Origin: Clostridium sp. E02
GTDB taxonomy: Bacteria; Bacillota; Clostridia; Lachnospirales; Lachnospiraceae
Assembly: GCF_003833015.1 (NCBI RefSeq)
Contig: NZ_RJLQ01000015.1
Location: 1 to 64,000 of the forward strand
Direction of reading: 5' to 3'
DNA length: 64,000 bases
This document shows, one piece after another, positions 40,405 through 52,300 of this stretch. The position numbers and the translations under genes were made by a program. Under the pieces are notes generated by a model, which did no database searches, had not been told where the DNA came from, and saw only the letters and a list, made by a program, of their open reading frames with translations. The stretch's first letter is position 1, and every line of letters starts with the position of its first letter.

Positions 40405-41328
40405 ATGGATCTAGTTATTTCAACTTGTGGAAAAATTGCGGAAATGTTTATACTCATTCTTTTGGGTGTTATGAGTTTTAAATGCAGATTGATAGACGAG
40501 AGTACCAGCAAAAAACTTTCTAACTTTTTATTAATGCTGGTAGCTCCCTGTCTTATCATCAATTCCTATCAGATAGAATACAGGCCGGAACTGATTCAGG
40601 GGTTATTTTTGTGTCTGGTATTTTCTTTTATAAGTTTTGCCCTGGATGTGGCAATTGCCCAGTTGGTTATCCGTCCGAAATCAGGACCCAATTTAGCAAT
40701 TGATCGTATGGGTATTATTTATTCCAATTGTGCTTTTATTGGGATACCATTGGTTGAAGGGGTTCTGGGAAAAGAAGGCGTGTTTTATGTAAGTGCGTAT
40801 TTGACAGTATTTAATATATTAATTTGGACCCATGGTGTGTCTCTGATGGTGAAGGGGGTATCCATGAAAGAAAATTTAAAAAATCTCAATACACCTACCA
40901 TTTATGCGATTTTCCTTGGGCTTTTATTGTTTTTTTTACAATTTAAAATTCCCAGCATTCTTTTAAACCCAATAGCCAGTGTGGGAAGTATGAATACTCC
41001 TTTGGCTATGTTGATAGCGGGCGTAAATCTGGCCCAGTCTGATTTTCTACGGAGTTTTAAAAGCCCCCGTACCTACCTTATGAGTTTTATAAAGTTGATT
41101 GTAATTCCTATGGCAACATTGCTTATGCTCATGATTTTGAGGGCGGAGAGGAATACAGCATTTGTGGTGTTCATTTGCGCAGCATGTCCCACAGGAGCTA
41201 TGACAACGATGTTTGCTTTGAGATATCATAAAGATGCTCGGTATGCTTCGGAGATGTTTTGCACCACTACGTTTTTTTCCATGATTACCATACCGGTACT
41301 TACTTTTCTGGCAGGGATTCTACTTTAA
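40405..41328 (+). CDS. AEC-family transporter (auxin efflux carrier fold)
   Basis: A 307-residue membrane protein with about ten hydrophobic helices. The family pattern is visible in MLVAPCLIINSYQ, IYSNCAFIGIPLVEGVLG and PTGAMTTMFALRY. Bacterial AEC proteins move small organic acids or export unknown compounds; the substrate here is not evident. It follows the GH1 pair by 45 bases in the same direction and ends at a strong terminator, so it is probably the last gene of the beta-glucoside operon. Confidence 0.87.
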   Translation: MDLVISTCGKIAEMFILILLGVMSFKCRLIDESTSKKLSNFLLMLVAPCLIINSYQIEYRPELIQGLFLCLVFSFISFALDVAIAQLVIRPKSGPNLAIDRMGIIYSNCAFIGIPLVEGVLGKEGVFYVSAYLTVFNILIWTHGVSLMVKGVSMKENLKNLNTPTIYAIFLGLLLFFLQFKIPSILLNPIASVGSMNTPLAMLIAGVNLAQSDFLRSFKSPRTYLMSFIKLIVIPMATLLMLMILRAERNTAFVVFICAACPTGAMTTMFALRYHKDARYASEMFCTTTFFSMITIPVLTFLAGILL

Positions 41329-41341
41329 TAATTTTACATAT

Positions 41342-41392
41342 AAATCACCTTTCCATTCTAAAAGATTTAATAGAATGGAAAGGTGATTTTTG
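41342..41392 (+). terminator. terminator of the beta-glucoside PTS operon
   Basis: A perfect 19-bp stem: AAATCACCTTTCCATTCTA (41342-41360) with TAGAATGGAAAGGTGATTT (41371-41389), 10-base loop, then TT. Unusually long for an intrinsic terminator. Confidence 0.85.
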
Positions 41393-41501
41393 TCTAGGAT
41401 AACGAAATGGTGAAATAAAATAATATAGGCTGGATGAAATAAAAAAAGTATGTTAGGATAAGCAGGACAAGAGTCAATATCAAAATTCGAGGTGACATAC
41501 A

Positions 41502-42116
41502 ATGAAATTTATTAAAAAAATCCCCCCGGAAGACTTGGATATTTCAAAGGAATTAGAGGATACTGGCTGGCTCCGGCTAAAAGAACCAAAATCCTCCTTA
41601 TTGGCCATCCTTTTGTCTCTACCGATTTCTTTTGTCCTTATGTTCGTAAATGTGCTTTGGTGTTATTTATTATCCCCTTCGTTTCAGGATTTTCTTTCGA
41701 ATTCCAATGAATTATCGGTGGAAATTACCTTTGGACTAAACAGCATTCTCTATCTTTTTGGAATGGTATTTTGTCTTTTTCTACATGAAATGATTCATGC
41801 CGCCCTAATTCCGGGAGTCATAAAATCAAGTTGCACGTATTGGGGATTAAACGGACTTTTTGGTTTTGTATACACAGAAGAGGTGATTTCAAGAAACCGA
41901 TTTTTTCTTATATCAATTATACCGTTATTGGTGCTTTCTTTCCTGGTACCGCTTATTATTTATGCGGCAGGCAGTATGACTGGTTATCTAATTTTCTTAA
42001 GTGTGTTTAATGCTGGGGGAGCATGCGTGGATGTATTAAATATTTTGTTAGTGAATCATCAGGTTCCCCAAAAAGCAAGTGTAAGATCAAATGGGAACGC
42101 CACTTTTTACAAATAA
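41502..42116 (+). CDS. DUF3267 membrane protein, putative zinc metalloprotease
   Basis: A 204-residue protein with about four hydrophobic segments and a zincin-like HExxH motif, HEMIHA, inside the second (FLHEMIHAALIP). This matches the DUF3267 family of predicted membrane zinc peptidases with no settled function. GAGGTGA precedes the ATG. It is a single gene ended by its own terminator. Confidence 0.78.
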   Translation: MKFIKKIPPEDLDISKELEDTGWLRLKEPKSSLLAILLSLPISFVLMFVNVLWCYLLSPSFQDFLSNSNELSVEITFGLNSILYLFGMVFCLFLHEMIHAALIPGVIKSSCTYWGLNGLFGFVYTEEVISRNRFFLISIIPLLVLSFLVPLIIYAAGSMTGYLIFLSVFNAGGACVDVLNILLVNHQVPQKASVRSNGNATFYK

Positions 42117-42122
42117 TATCAT

Positions 42123-42160
42123 AAAAAAACGGGACGTAAATAAGACGTCTCGTTTTTTTA
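42123..42160. terminator. bidirectional terminator between DUF3267 gene and nudC
   Basis: AAAAAACGGGACGT and ACGTCTCGTTTTTT form a stem with one G-T pair and A/T-rich tails on both sides, between two convergent genes. Confidence 0.85.
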
Positions 42161-42187
42161 TGGTAGAGAAAGAATCTAGGTCTTTCG

Positions 42188-43033
42188 TTATTTTGTGATT
42201 TTTCCATCCTTAAATATACGTATCATCTCGTGAGTCAGACTTAAATTGGTAAACTCATCGGGGATATCCTCCGGTGCCATCCATTCAGCGGTGGATAACT
42301 CAGTCAAATCAAGGGTTACTTGTGGAGAACCATCCAGTTCGGCCCAGTACCCCATTAAAATCGTATCGCTAATGCCCCAGGGCTGGTTCTTATAGTAACG
42401 TAGGTTCTTTACCTTTAGTCCAACTTCTTCCATCACTTCCCGATGAACTGTCTCTTCAAGTGTTTCTCCAAATTCCGTATAACCTGCAATAAGTGCATAA
42501 CGGGAATAAGTGCCGCCTGCTTGTTTTGCAAGAAGAATTTTTCCTTCATGAAAAATCGCGACTATGACGGCGGGAGCGATTTTCGGATAGACTGTGTTTC
42601 CACAGGAAGAACAAACCATTGCCCGTTCTTTCCGGCTATTTAACATCTTGGATCCACAGCAGCCACAATAATGATTGGATCGGTAAAACCGATGAAGCTG
42701 CATGGCGCAGACCGCAGAGAATGAGACCCAAAGAGTCGGAATCTCTCGAAGTATACTTGATTGGTGAATGGTGATCCCAGGCAGGTTTGAGAGCGTTACG
42801 CCTGTTTCGTCAATCAAATAAAACGTCTTATCGTCAATGGAAAAGAGGTAATCACAGTGGGACATAGCCTCTGATTTTTCCTCCAGTAAAGAAGAAAATT
42901 GTGGGATGGATTTTTCATCTCCATCCACTAAGGCTAATTTACCATCGATAAAATAGAAAAAATAGCTGTCATCATCCGGCGCTTTAATCTGAAATTCATT
43001 GTGAAATACGTGAGGAAAAATATCCTGTATCAT
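42188..43033 (-). CDS. nudC: NAD(+)/NADH diphosphatase NudC (possible NAD-cap RNA decapping)
   Basis: A 281-residue Nudix hydrolase with the NudC layout: N-terminal domain, a zinc ribbon of two CxxC pairs (CGCCG and CSSCG, about 125-150) and the Nudix box GETLEETVHREVMEEVGL (about 190-208), followed by the NudC motif SQPWxx as NQPWGIS. The family hydrolyses NADH and can remove NAD caps from RNA. It is convergent with the DUF3267 gene and divergent from the giant surface-protein gene. Confidence 0.93.
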   Translation of the reverse strand: MIQDIFPHVFHNEFQIKAPDDDSYFFYFIDGKLALVDGDEKSIPQFSSLLEEKSEAMSHCDYLFSIDDKTFYLIDETGVTLSNLPGITIHQSSILREIPTLWVSFSAVCAMQLHRFYRSNHYCGCCGSKMLNSRKERAMVCSSCGNTVYPKIAPAVIVAIFHEGKILLAKQAGGTYSRYALIAGYTEFGETLEETVHREVMEEVGLKVKNLRYYKNQPWGISDTILMGYWAELDGSPQVTLDLTELSTAEWMAPEDIPDEFTNLSLTHEMIRIFKDGKITK

Positions 43034-43307
43034 ATGTGGAACCCTTCTTTTCTTTATTTATCTTTATTTATCTACGATATATAGGATATTTTAAGTTTAA
43101 TAAGAGGTTCTGTCAAGCTACACCCAGTCCATAGATATCCTTGTAATACATACAGATATTTTAAATAATCTTGAAACAATATCTAAAAAATGGAAAAAAA
43201 TAACTGTTGTGTAACCATTAGTACATATACTTATAGTAGAAAATATTATTTTTTGGAGAGGTTTAATAATAAAGATCATTAAAAATATAGTTGAGGAGGA
43301 GTCGACG

Positions 43308-46300
43308 ATGAGGGCATTAAGGAAGAAAGTGCATGCAATCAAGAGATTGATTTCATGGTTATTGACTGTGGCAATCGTTATGGGAAATGTTTCCCAAGTG
43401 ATGACAACGACAGTTTATGCGGCGGATAAGAACGAATATAGAAAAGCCACTTTGTCCAATGGGGAAAAAGCAACACCGTCCGAAGCAACACCTTCCCAGG
43501 CAAGACAGGTGATTGGGGTAAAAGTGACTCAGTCACAGATCGAAAAAGTTCTAAAAAAAGATCCAGAACAACGACCAGAATTAAAAGAAGATCTCATTCC
43601 ATTTAAAGGAGAACATAAAAATCTAGTACTTGACAAGCTCTATCAAGAACTAGAGGATAAGACTCTGATTACACAGAAAAAAGTTGGAAAGGCCATGTAT
43701 CTGGTGCTGGTATCCGATAATCTGGAAGGAGAACCCTTTTTTGATAAAGGGCAATCGGACCGGATCCGAACGGAGTCTTTCTTACATAGGATTCAAGTAA
43801 TTGGGATAAATGGATATAAAGACCGTGAATGTGAATTTAAACTTAAAATACAGGGGGAAGATTTATTCATTGCCGATGCTCAGGTAGATGAATATAAAGT
43901 GGTTGGTAAAATTACACCTTTTGAGGAACAGAAAACAGAGAGCAAATCCGCAGAGGAAAAAAGCCAACCAGTAAAGGAAACCGAAGCTGAATTGGATGCA
44001 GAGACAAAGAAAAATCCAGAAACTGACGTAAACATAGAAACTAAGGAAAATCCTGAAACTGACTCAACTGCAGAAACAAAGGAAAATCCTGAAACTGACT
44101 CAACTGCAGAAACAAAGGAAAATCCTGAAACTGACTCAACCGCAGAAACAGATAAAAAGCCAGAAGTTACAATCTCAAAGCAGGATGCTCCCATACTTTT
44201 TCAAAACATCTATCATATTTCTACACCTACGCAGGCAGAACCAGATCGAGATGCGTATGAAGAAGCGGATGTGATCCCTGTGGATTCCAGAAGCCTGACA
44301 AAAGAGGAACGATCGGACTTAATGGGATCTCCTCTATCGTTTTCCATGGTGGTATCCAATTATGGAATTGTCACACTTGATTCGGAGGTAAGTGAAGAGG
44401 AAACAATCACACCCTATGATACGGCTCTGCTTTATTATGGACCCGATGCTACCGAGAAGAAAGAAATCGTTGAAATCAGTTTGAATCAAAGTCAAACAGG
44501 AAAGATCAAGGCGGGAACGGTTTTTTCTTATGTCCTTACGTATACCATGCAGGCATCGCCCCTTTATGAGTATGCGGCAGGCGGAAAGCTTTCTCTCTTT
44601 GACCATTATGAACATGCAAAAATAGTATTTAAGGTACCGGCAGGGATTGTCCTGGAGGAAAAGGAAGGGAAGGTGACTCAAATTTCTTCTACTGATGGGG
44701 AGACGATCTATGAAATTCACGTTGGGGATGAAGCTGGAACCATACGTCCCGGTAAATCGGATCGAATTATCTTAAATGCACACATAGACGGGAATGGAAG
44801 TAGGGGGATAGGGGAATCCTTTGCCCTGCCAGATAACAGCGTGGAGTTTCATGCAGAAGTTAAAGTAGCAGATAAATCAGATACGGACCAGATTGAGTAT
44901 CCTGGAAATATTGAAACGAAAACCTATGCCTCCCAGCCGGAGACTAGCACTTTAATGTTAACCTCCGACGACGCATGGCATATCCGAAAACAGATTGAAC
45001 CAACAAAGAACTCCTATGAGGTCATTAAAGATAACAAAGGAACTCCCAAGTTTATAGAAATAAAATATTTGATAGAAGTGGGGATGTATGGGGAATCCGG
45101 GCAGATTTCCAGGCAGCCAGGTGGTACCATCTATCAGACCTATGGTAGAACTGTTTTTACCGATCAAACCTTTCGGATCACAGATTCCTTGTCCATCTTA
45201 ACGCCTGGAGCACCAGAAGGAATGAAACCGGTATCCATCAAAGCAGCCTGGGGAGATAAGTCACCAGTATCGGTAACAGAAAACGAAGATGGCTCCATTG
45301 CAATCTCTCAGTTTAAAACAAAGGGGCAAGAGAAAGAGGGTCATATTCACGTATCCGATTCAGCCCCGACTTACAGTTCTTATCGAGTGACAGCAAGGTA
45401 TCCATATGATCCGTTTCTTCTTTTATATAACGATGAGCGGGTGGGGGATTCTTCTGTGTTTACAATACAAAATACCGCACGTCTAGAATACCAGCTTTTG
45501 GGGACCAATGAGCTTTTATCGGAGGAATCAAAAGCGGATATTGCCATACATGAAGTCAATCAACCAGCAATTATAACCATTCAAAAAGTGATTGATGAAG
45601 GAATTGGAAGTTCAAAACCATACGACACGTCAATGGAGAATGAGTACCCTGGGTTTTCCAGGTTTGAGATTTATACTGTGGATGATAAAAATCATGAAAC
45701 ACCATATAAAAATTATACCGTGATTGACCGTAAGGGCAATCAGATCGAGAGCAAAGACATCCTAGTAAATCCCTCCATGGAAAAAGGGGAGGAGGGGCTT
45801 TATGTGACAGGGGATGATGGATCTATTCGGATTCAAATAGACCCCGGAACTTTTGTAATAAAAGAGGTTCAGATGCCAGTAGGAACTTCGCCCAAAGAAG
45901 ATTCCATTCCAGTAGCAGTGAAGGCAGGAGAGAACAAAAGGATAACGGTCGTAAACAATGTTATCGGAAAAGGAGCCATTGCCTTTTATAAAAAGGCAAG
46001 GACCTTTGATACGGCAAATACAAAGGAAGAAGAGTTAAAGGCACTGGAAGGGGCAGAGTTTACCCTTTACGAACAAGTAGGAGATGCTTTGAAAAAAGTA
46101 AGGACCGCAAAATCAGATGAGAGAGGGTTTGTGCTTTTTAAGCCACTGACTCCAGGTTCTTATATAGTCAGAGAAACAAGTGCCAATGGTTATATCTTAG
46201 ATCCGAATAAATATAACGTAATCGTGAGAAAAGGCGAAACTTCTCCATTAATGGAAGGGAACCAAGCTTTGGTTAATATTCAGAATGGAGCCAAAATCCA

Positions 46301-49300
46301 GGTGACAAAGCTGCTTTTAAATGATCAGGGTGATTACAAAGAAGTGCCAGATCTTTATAGAAGTGATTTTAACAATCATTTCTGGTTGGAAGAATCCCTA
46401 GATGGAATGACTTGGAACAAAGTAAAGAAAAATAACAATGGGTTCTATTCCCTGAATCAAGAAAGTGAGTTTGATGAAACGCTTCCTGTTTATAAAGATG
46501 GGGTTAAGATAAATTACCGTGTAGTGGAACAGCTGCCAGAGGGATATCAGGCACCATCTCAACCCGGAACTTTCATAGAGGTTCGGGCTGGAATCTCACA
46601 TGTAGTCCAAAACTTTGATTTAACTCCTGTAAACACCACAAAGATTGTGTTGAAAAATGACCGGGGAGGAAATTTAACGCTTAAGAAAGAAGTCTGGTCT
46701 TTTGGAAATCAGTGGTCACAGGGCTGGATTAACAAGAATAATCAACGAAATGGCTATGCCTTTCGGCTTTATGAAACGGAGAAAGGAACCCGTAATTTTA
46801 CGGAAGTAACGAAAGACCATCTATACTACACCGATGCCAATGGATTTATATCGATAAACGATTTGGATATTAGTAAATCGTATTACTTTATGGAAATCGG
46901 AAGTGAGTTCCGTCTGGAAACAGACGATCCTTTAAAGATAATTGACTTAGAAGATAATCAGGATGGAATCACGCACCTGATTGGTCCATTTTCCGTTAGC
47001 AGAGAGAAGAATACCTTTGTTTCCGCTTATAACATTCCTCAAAAGGTGCCTTATTGGATTCATAAGCGTGATATCACAGATAAAAATCGTTCTATTTCAG
47101 CCATTTTAAAAATCACCAATACGAAGACAAAAGAGGTGATGTATGAGGGGAAGGTTACCAACGACGGAACCTTTCTTACCTTGGATGTGGATTCTACGTA
47201 TGAAGTGGAAGAGGTAACACCTACTCCGTTCTATGAGAAGATGGATGCGTTTTCATTTACAACTCCCAAAGGTCCCATTACAAAAAAGAGGCTGGAGCAA
47301 TGGTTCGGGCATCCGGATGATGCGATCACAACTCATGTATCGGTTTATAACAAACCGTTCAAAGATGTTAAGGTTACGAAAACGCAGATAAGTTCTGATG
47401 GCAAGAAAAATGATTCTGTTGCAAGAAAATTTGAAGTGTATACGAAAGAAGAGGATGCATTTCATACCGTAACACTTCCAAACGGGAACCAATTTATACT
47501 CTCAAATGAGGATACAAAGATGGCTCCGGGAATGTATTATTTCAAAGAAGTGGTTCCGGAGGATGTGATTAATCCTCTGTATCTGCTCCCAAACAGAGCG
47601 GATGGGATATATCAGGACTATGAGATAAAGGACGCACAAGTGTATTATGGACCTGCTTCGATTACTGCAGCCAATGAGGCTGAAGAAACGAAGATGACCG
47701 TGGAACTAGGAGAAGGGGAAAAAGCCCTTGCAAATTATGTAAATCAAGGAAGGGTGATCGTAAGAAAGAGGGATGCTCTTAGAAAAACTCCGGTTAAAGG
47801 AGCAGCTCTTGGAATCTTTTATGAATCCCAGTTTCAAAGCAGTGACTGGGAATCAAGTATTTCCCATCCCATTGAAACTGGGATTACAGATGGAAACGGG
47901 CAGGTAGTCTTTGAAGGGAATAAGTTGAAAATATTTGATGAGAATGGAGAACGGATCTCTTATGTAATTGCAGAAATCGCACCTCCCTCTGCATATTTAC
48001 AGTCCTATGAAACCGTGACGACCAAATTATTAGAAGGAACCAGTATTTCCACAGTAAATGGGGATATAAATGGAGCGGTTCTTAGGATTGAGGATGAACC
48101 AAAACTAACCATACGGACGAAAAAGTATTGGCGTGATAGCTGGAATGACCAGTTCTATAAAGTAAACCGTCCGCTGGGAGGCGTCAAACTAGCTCTTTAC
48201 AAAGTCAATAAAGAAGACCCCAATCGAGCGGATCTGGTTGCATTAGAGTTAACCAATGCATACGATGGGGCTGTTACGTTTACGGATATCAACCGAACCG
48301 ACACGTATTATGTGGCGGAGGTGAGGGTTCCTACAAAAGAAGAATCAGGGCTTCCTTTTGAACTGAATATGGGAGAGAAACAGCCTCTGCCACTTAATCA
48401 TGGGGAACCGGTAAAAACTCTTTTGGTATCGGATCTAAAGCAAGTGTATCATACGGTTTCGTATTCAGGCAAAGAGTTAGAAACCAATCCGGAAACCCTT
48501 GTTCGGGAAACGGAACCTTTATACAATGAAACTTCTTGGGTTCAGTTTAACATATGGAAAATATGCGATGGAATCGATTCTAGTGGAAAAACCCATGACA
48601 TAGAACCGATAAACGGTGCCAGATTCACTCTTTATATGAGTCGGTCAGAGGAAAGCAACCTATCCAAAATTGAACTTGAGGATTTGGCGGATGAGAGCAG
48701 ATTTTTAGAGGTAGGTCATTATGAAAGCGGAACACGACTGGACCCTGCTACGGGGAAACGTCTGGATGGACAGTTTGACACCTCTATCTTGGAAGGTGGC
48801 CGGTTATACTGGCTGGTTGAGGATGAGGCAGCCCCAGGATATACCTTACCGAAAGGGAGAAACATACAGGCAGTTTTTGTCCCTGAAGGAGGTTCCTATC
48901 ATGGCATGGAAGAGATTGTACACACATACAAAAGTGGGAGAAATGAAAAAATTGCAATCATTAAAAACCAACATGCACCGGATGGATCGGGCCTGTTTCA
49001 TTACCATTTCCAGATTGCTCTTAACAAATGGTTAAACCATATAGACGAAACAATTGAGCCTACACTACTTGGGGGCGTGAAGTTTAAAATCTGGCTGTTG
49101 CATCCAGAGACAAAGGAAAAACTGTTTCCGGTTGATGTAGTGGAAACGGGACTGGAATCAGATAACACTCACAAGACCGGGTATGCCCTATCAAAAATCA
49201 TTCGTATGGATGAACTGAGTAAGCAGTTGGAAGAACAGCACTTAGATCCAAAGGAGATCCTTTTCTTTGAAAAAGAAGGGGAGCCGGTAAAAGCCTTGTT

Positions 49301-52300
49301 TGGACTGGAAGAGATTGAAACACCCTCTAAGGTAGTACTAAATCCCACCCTCCACATACTTTCAGTAGCCATTCCATATAAAACCGATGAAGTGGATCGT
49401 CAGTACTTCTGGGATGAAAAAAAGACGGATGAATCGTACCGATTGCTTAACAATATTTCGAAGGAGTACCCAGTGACTCTAATTAAGTACGGGTATGTAC
49501 CTGATTCCAGTGCCTTTTATAAGACAGACGACCAGCTTGCCAATATGAATTTAAACAAAACGCCTCTTTCTTCGGTTACTCTTGACATCTGGCAGTATCA
49601 GTGGACGGAAAATGGGTACCAATATGTGCATTATGGGACGTATCATACAGATGAGAAAGGTCAGGTCAATATTAAAAATGGGCTTCCATCCGGAAGATAC
49701 CGGTTAAAAGAAACGTTAACCTCAAAACAAAAAGAAACGTATTTGACGATGTATACGGGAAAAGGTTCATTGTGGAGATATTTTACGGTAAAAAGCCAAC
49801 CAATGACGGTTCCGGTATTCAATCCTGAAAAACCAGTTCTTAACGTGGAAAAAACCTTATGGAATGGAACGATTCCAACTGATATGGATGGTGTCACAAT
49901 TGTAGTAACAGATCCAAAAGGAAACGTACTAACGAAAGAAGCGGTCAAAGGAAATGACGGAAGATACTGGGCGGAATTTCAAGGTCTTGAGAGTGGAAGG
50001 TACGTCATAAAGAGTGAAATTCTAAAAAACCTGGCAAAAGAGAGGATGGCCTCCAACTATTTTGAAGAGAAAACGGTTATGGTTGGTTATAAACCCCATG
50101 GAGAGAAGGAAGAGGTAACCCTTGTTCCAGTGGATGGATCTGTTTTGGGGAATGTGGTAGATCAGAAGGTGAAAAATCCGCTCCGTTCCGATCTAATCGT
50201 GAAAAAGACAGATGCAAATACTGGGCAGAGTGATGCTTTGTTAAAGGGAGCTATTTTCCATTTGGAGTACTTAAAGTTTCAAACAGGAAGTGATCTGATT
50301 GACGGACAGTTAAAAGACGTTACAAAACCAGAGTATAAAAAACCAGAGCATGGATTTGTTCCAATCAAACAATCCATGGTTGACTTAAAGAATGGTTCTT
50401 ATGTATTAAAAGATTGTGAACCGGGTTGGTACCGGGTGGTGGAAGAGAGAGCACCGGATGGTTACACGGTAGATTCAACTCCTGTGGTCATTGCAGTCAC
50501 AGGGGATATGGATGGATCGTTCAAACATTCAGAAGTAACCTTTAAGAATCGGAAAAAAGTAGTACTCACTGTAACAAAGAAACTATATTTTGGAGACGGA
50601 TTTATCAAAGACCCTGACATCAAAGAGAAGCTTCCAAAAGAAATTGTGTTTGACATTTATACGTATTCAGAGGATGAGAAAGTATATAAACCGGTTTATG
50701 ATGAAGAGACCCATCCCCTTGTGGTTAAAATTACAACCTTACAATCAGAGGATGGGTATGAGATGGGCAGTGCTCAGGTACTCCTGCCCCAAAATCCAAA
50801 GGGAAGTGCTTATTATTTAAAAGAGCGTGGAAACAAAGACTGGATGTATACGGATCAGCAACCGGTGGAAAATGGGATACTTTATCCAGATGGATACATG
50901 TTGGTGGGAACGAGCGAAGCCTTTACCACAGATAATCCCGTCGCCATAACGGTAAAAAATCAGTATGCAAAATCAAAAATCCGGTTGATTAAAGTAGATG
51001 CAGTTCATTCGAATCAAAAATTATCCGGTGCATCGTTTCAGCTTTTTAAAGATAAAAACTTAACGGAGTATGTTGGTGATTTTAAAGAAATCGAAAAAAG
51101 TGGTGTTTATGAAGCCGTCTTTTCCAAAGAGGAATATAATCCCAATACGTATTATATAAAAGAGGTCAACGCACCCCCCGGCTATCTTGTGATAGATGGG
51201 GCATTTCCAGAGCAGGGAGTGATCCCAGAGGTGGGAAAAACGACAGAACTTACCGTGGAAAATCAGGGTGGGATTGATTTTGTGATACAAAAGTATAGTG
51301 GAATCGGAAAAAATGAGACAAAAAAAGCAGGAATCACCTTTGAACTGTACCGAAAAGTAGAAAATGGAACTTGGGATTATGTGACGGAGGAAACCACAGA
51401 CGTACAGGGAAACTTGTCATTTCGTGGTCTAAAACAGCAAGACGGATATGCCTATGGGTTGTATGAAGTGCCCGTTACGGAGCATGGATTTGACTTGTTT
51501 TCAATGGAAGCATTTCGGGGGGAATTAGGGAACGTATCTCCTCTTCATGCAGACGTGAGTAAAAACGGTGAAGTAAGGAATGGGGTGGATCTTTATGTTC
51601 TTTCGAATGGAGAAACAAAAGCACCGGGAGTATACCGTTTCGAGGCGCATAATCAGGAAGCACTGCCCCTTAAACTCATTAAGAATGACTGGAACAAACA
51701 AGAAAATCCGGATGGTTCCATAAAAGTAGTTTTAAAAGTAACAGATCAAGAGACTCAAAAGCAGGTTGGAGATTTGGTGGAGGTTCCTTATGGAGACGAG
51801 GGAACAACCATAAAACTGCTTCCTGGAACGTACGAGATTGAAGAAACGTCAATTTCTCCCAATCAGCAGGGATTTATTCTAAATAAAGACGACACAAGAA
51901 CGCTTTATCAGAAGCAAGTAACCATTGAGAAAGGGAAATTACCGGTGCCTTGTGAGTTTACCAATGTAAAACAGAATACTGGGGTATCCATTGACAAGAC
52001 CACGCAAACGCATACCATACAAAATTTATGGTGGAAGGACAGCCAGACCGTAACATATACCATTACACCAAAAGCGGTCAATACCATTCCGATTGATGAA
52101 TACATGGTGGAGGATCAAGGGATTTTAATGCTGGATGCTTCTAAGAATGTTCTGGAAGAACCGGAATATACCTATAATCATTCCTCCATAGCATCGGTGA
52201 CATTAGGAAAAGCAAGCCAGAAAAATCATATTAGGGATGCCAGCACTGGAACCATAACCGGGGAGATTTGTTTCTATGATTTTGATGGGAACCAAGTAGG

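Noticed and set aside
44007-44150. 36-bp repeats considered as a CRISPR array
   Set aside because: The units are directly contiguous with no spacers and are in frame within a protein gene.
43880-44194. 104-codon minus-strand frame with repeated VSGFSFVSAVES
   Set aside because: It is the antisense shadow of the 36-bp coding repeats in the giant gene; no ribosome-binding site.
48721-49035. Alternative-frame ORFs inside the giant gene
   Set aside because: They are internal shadows; the main frame carries continuous recognisable modules on both sides.
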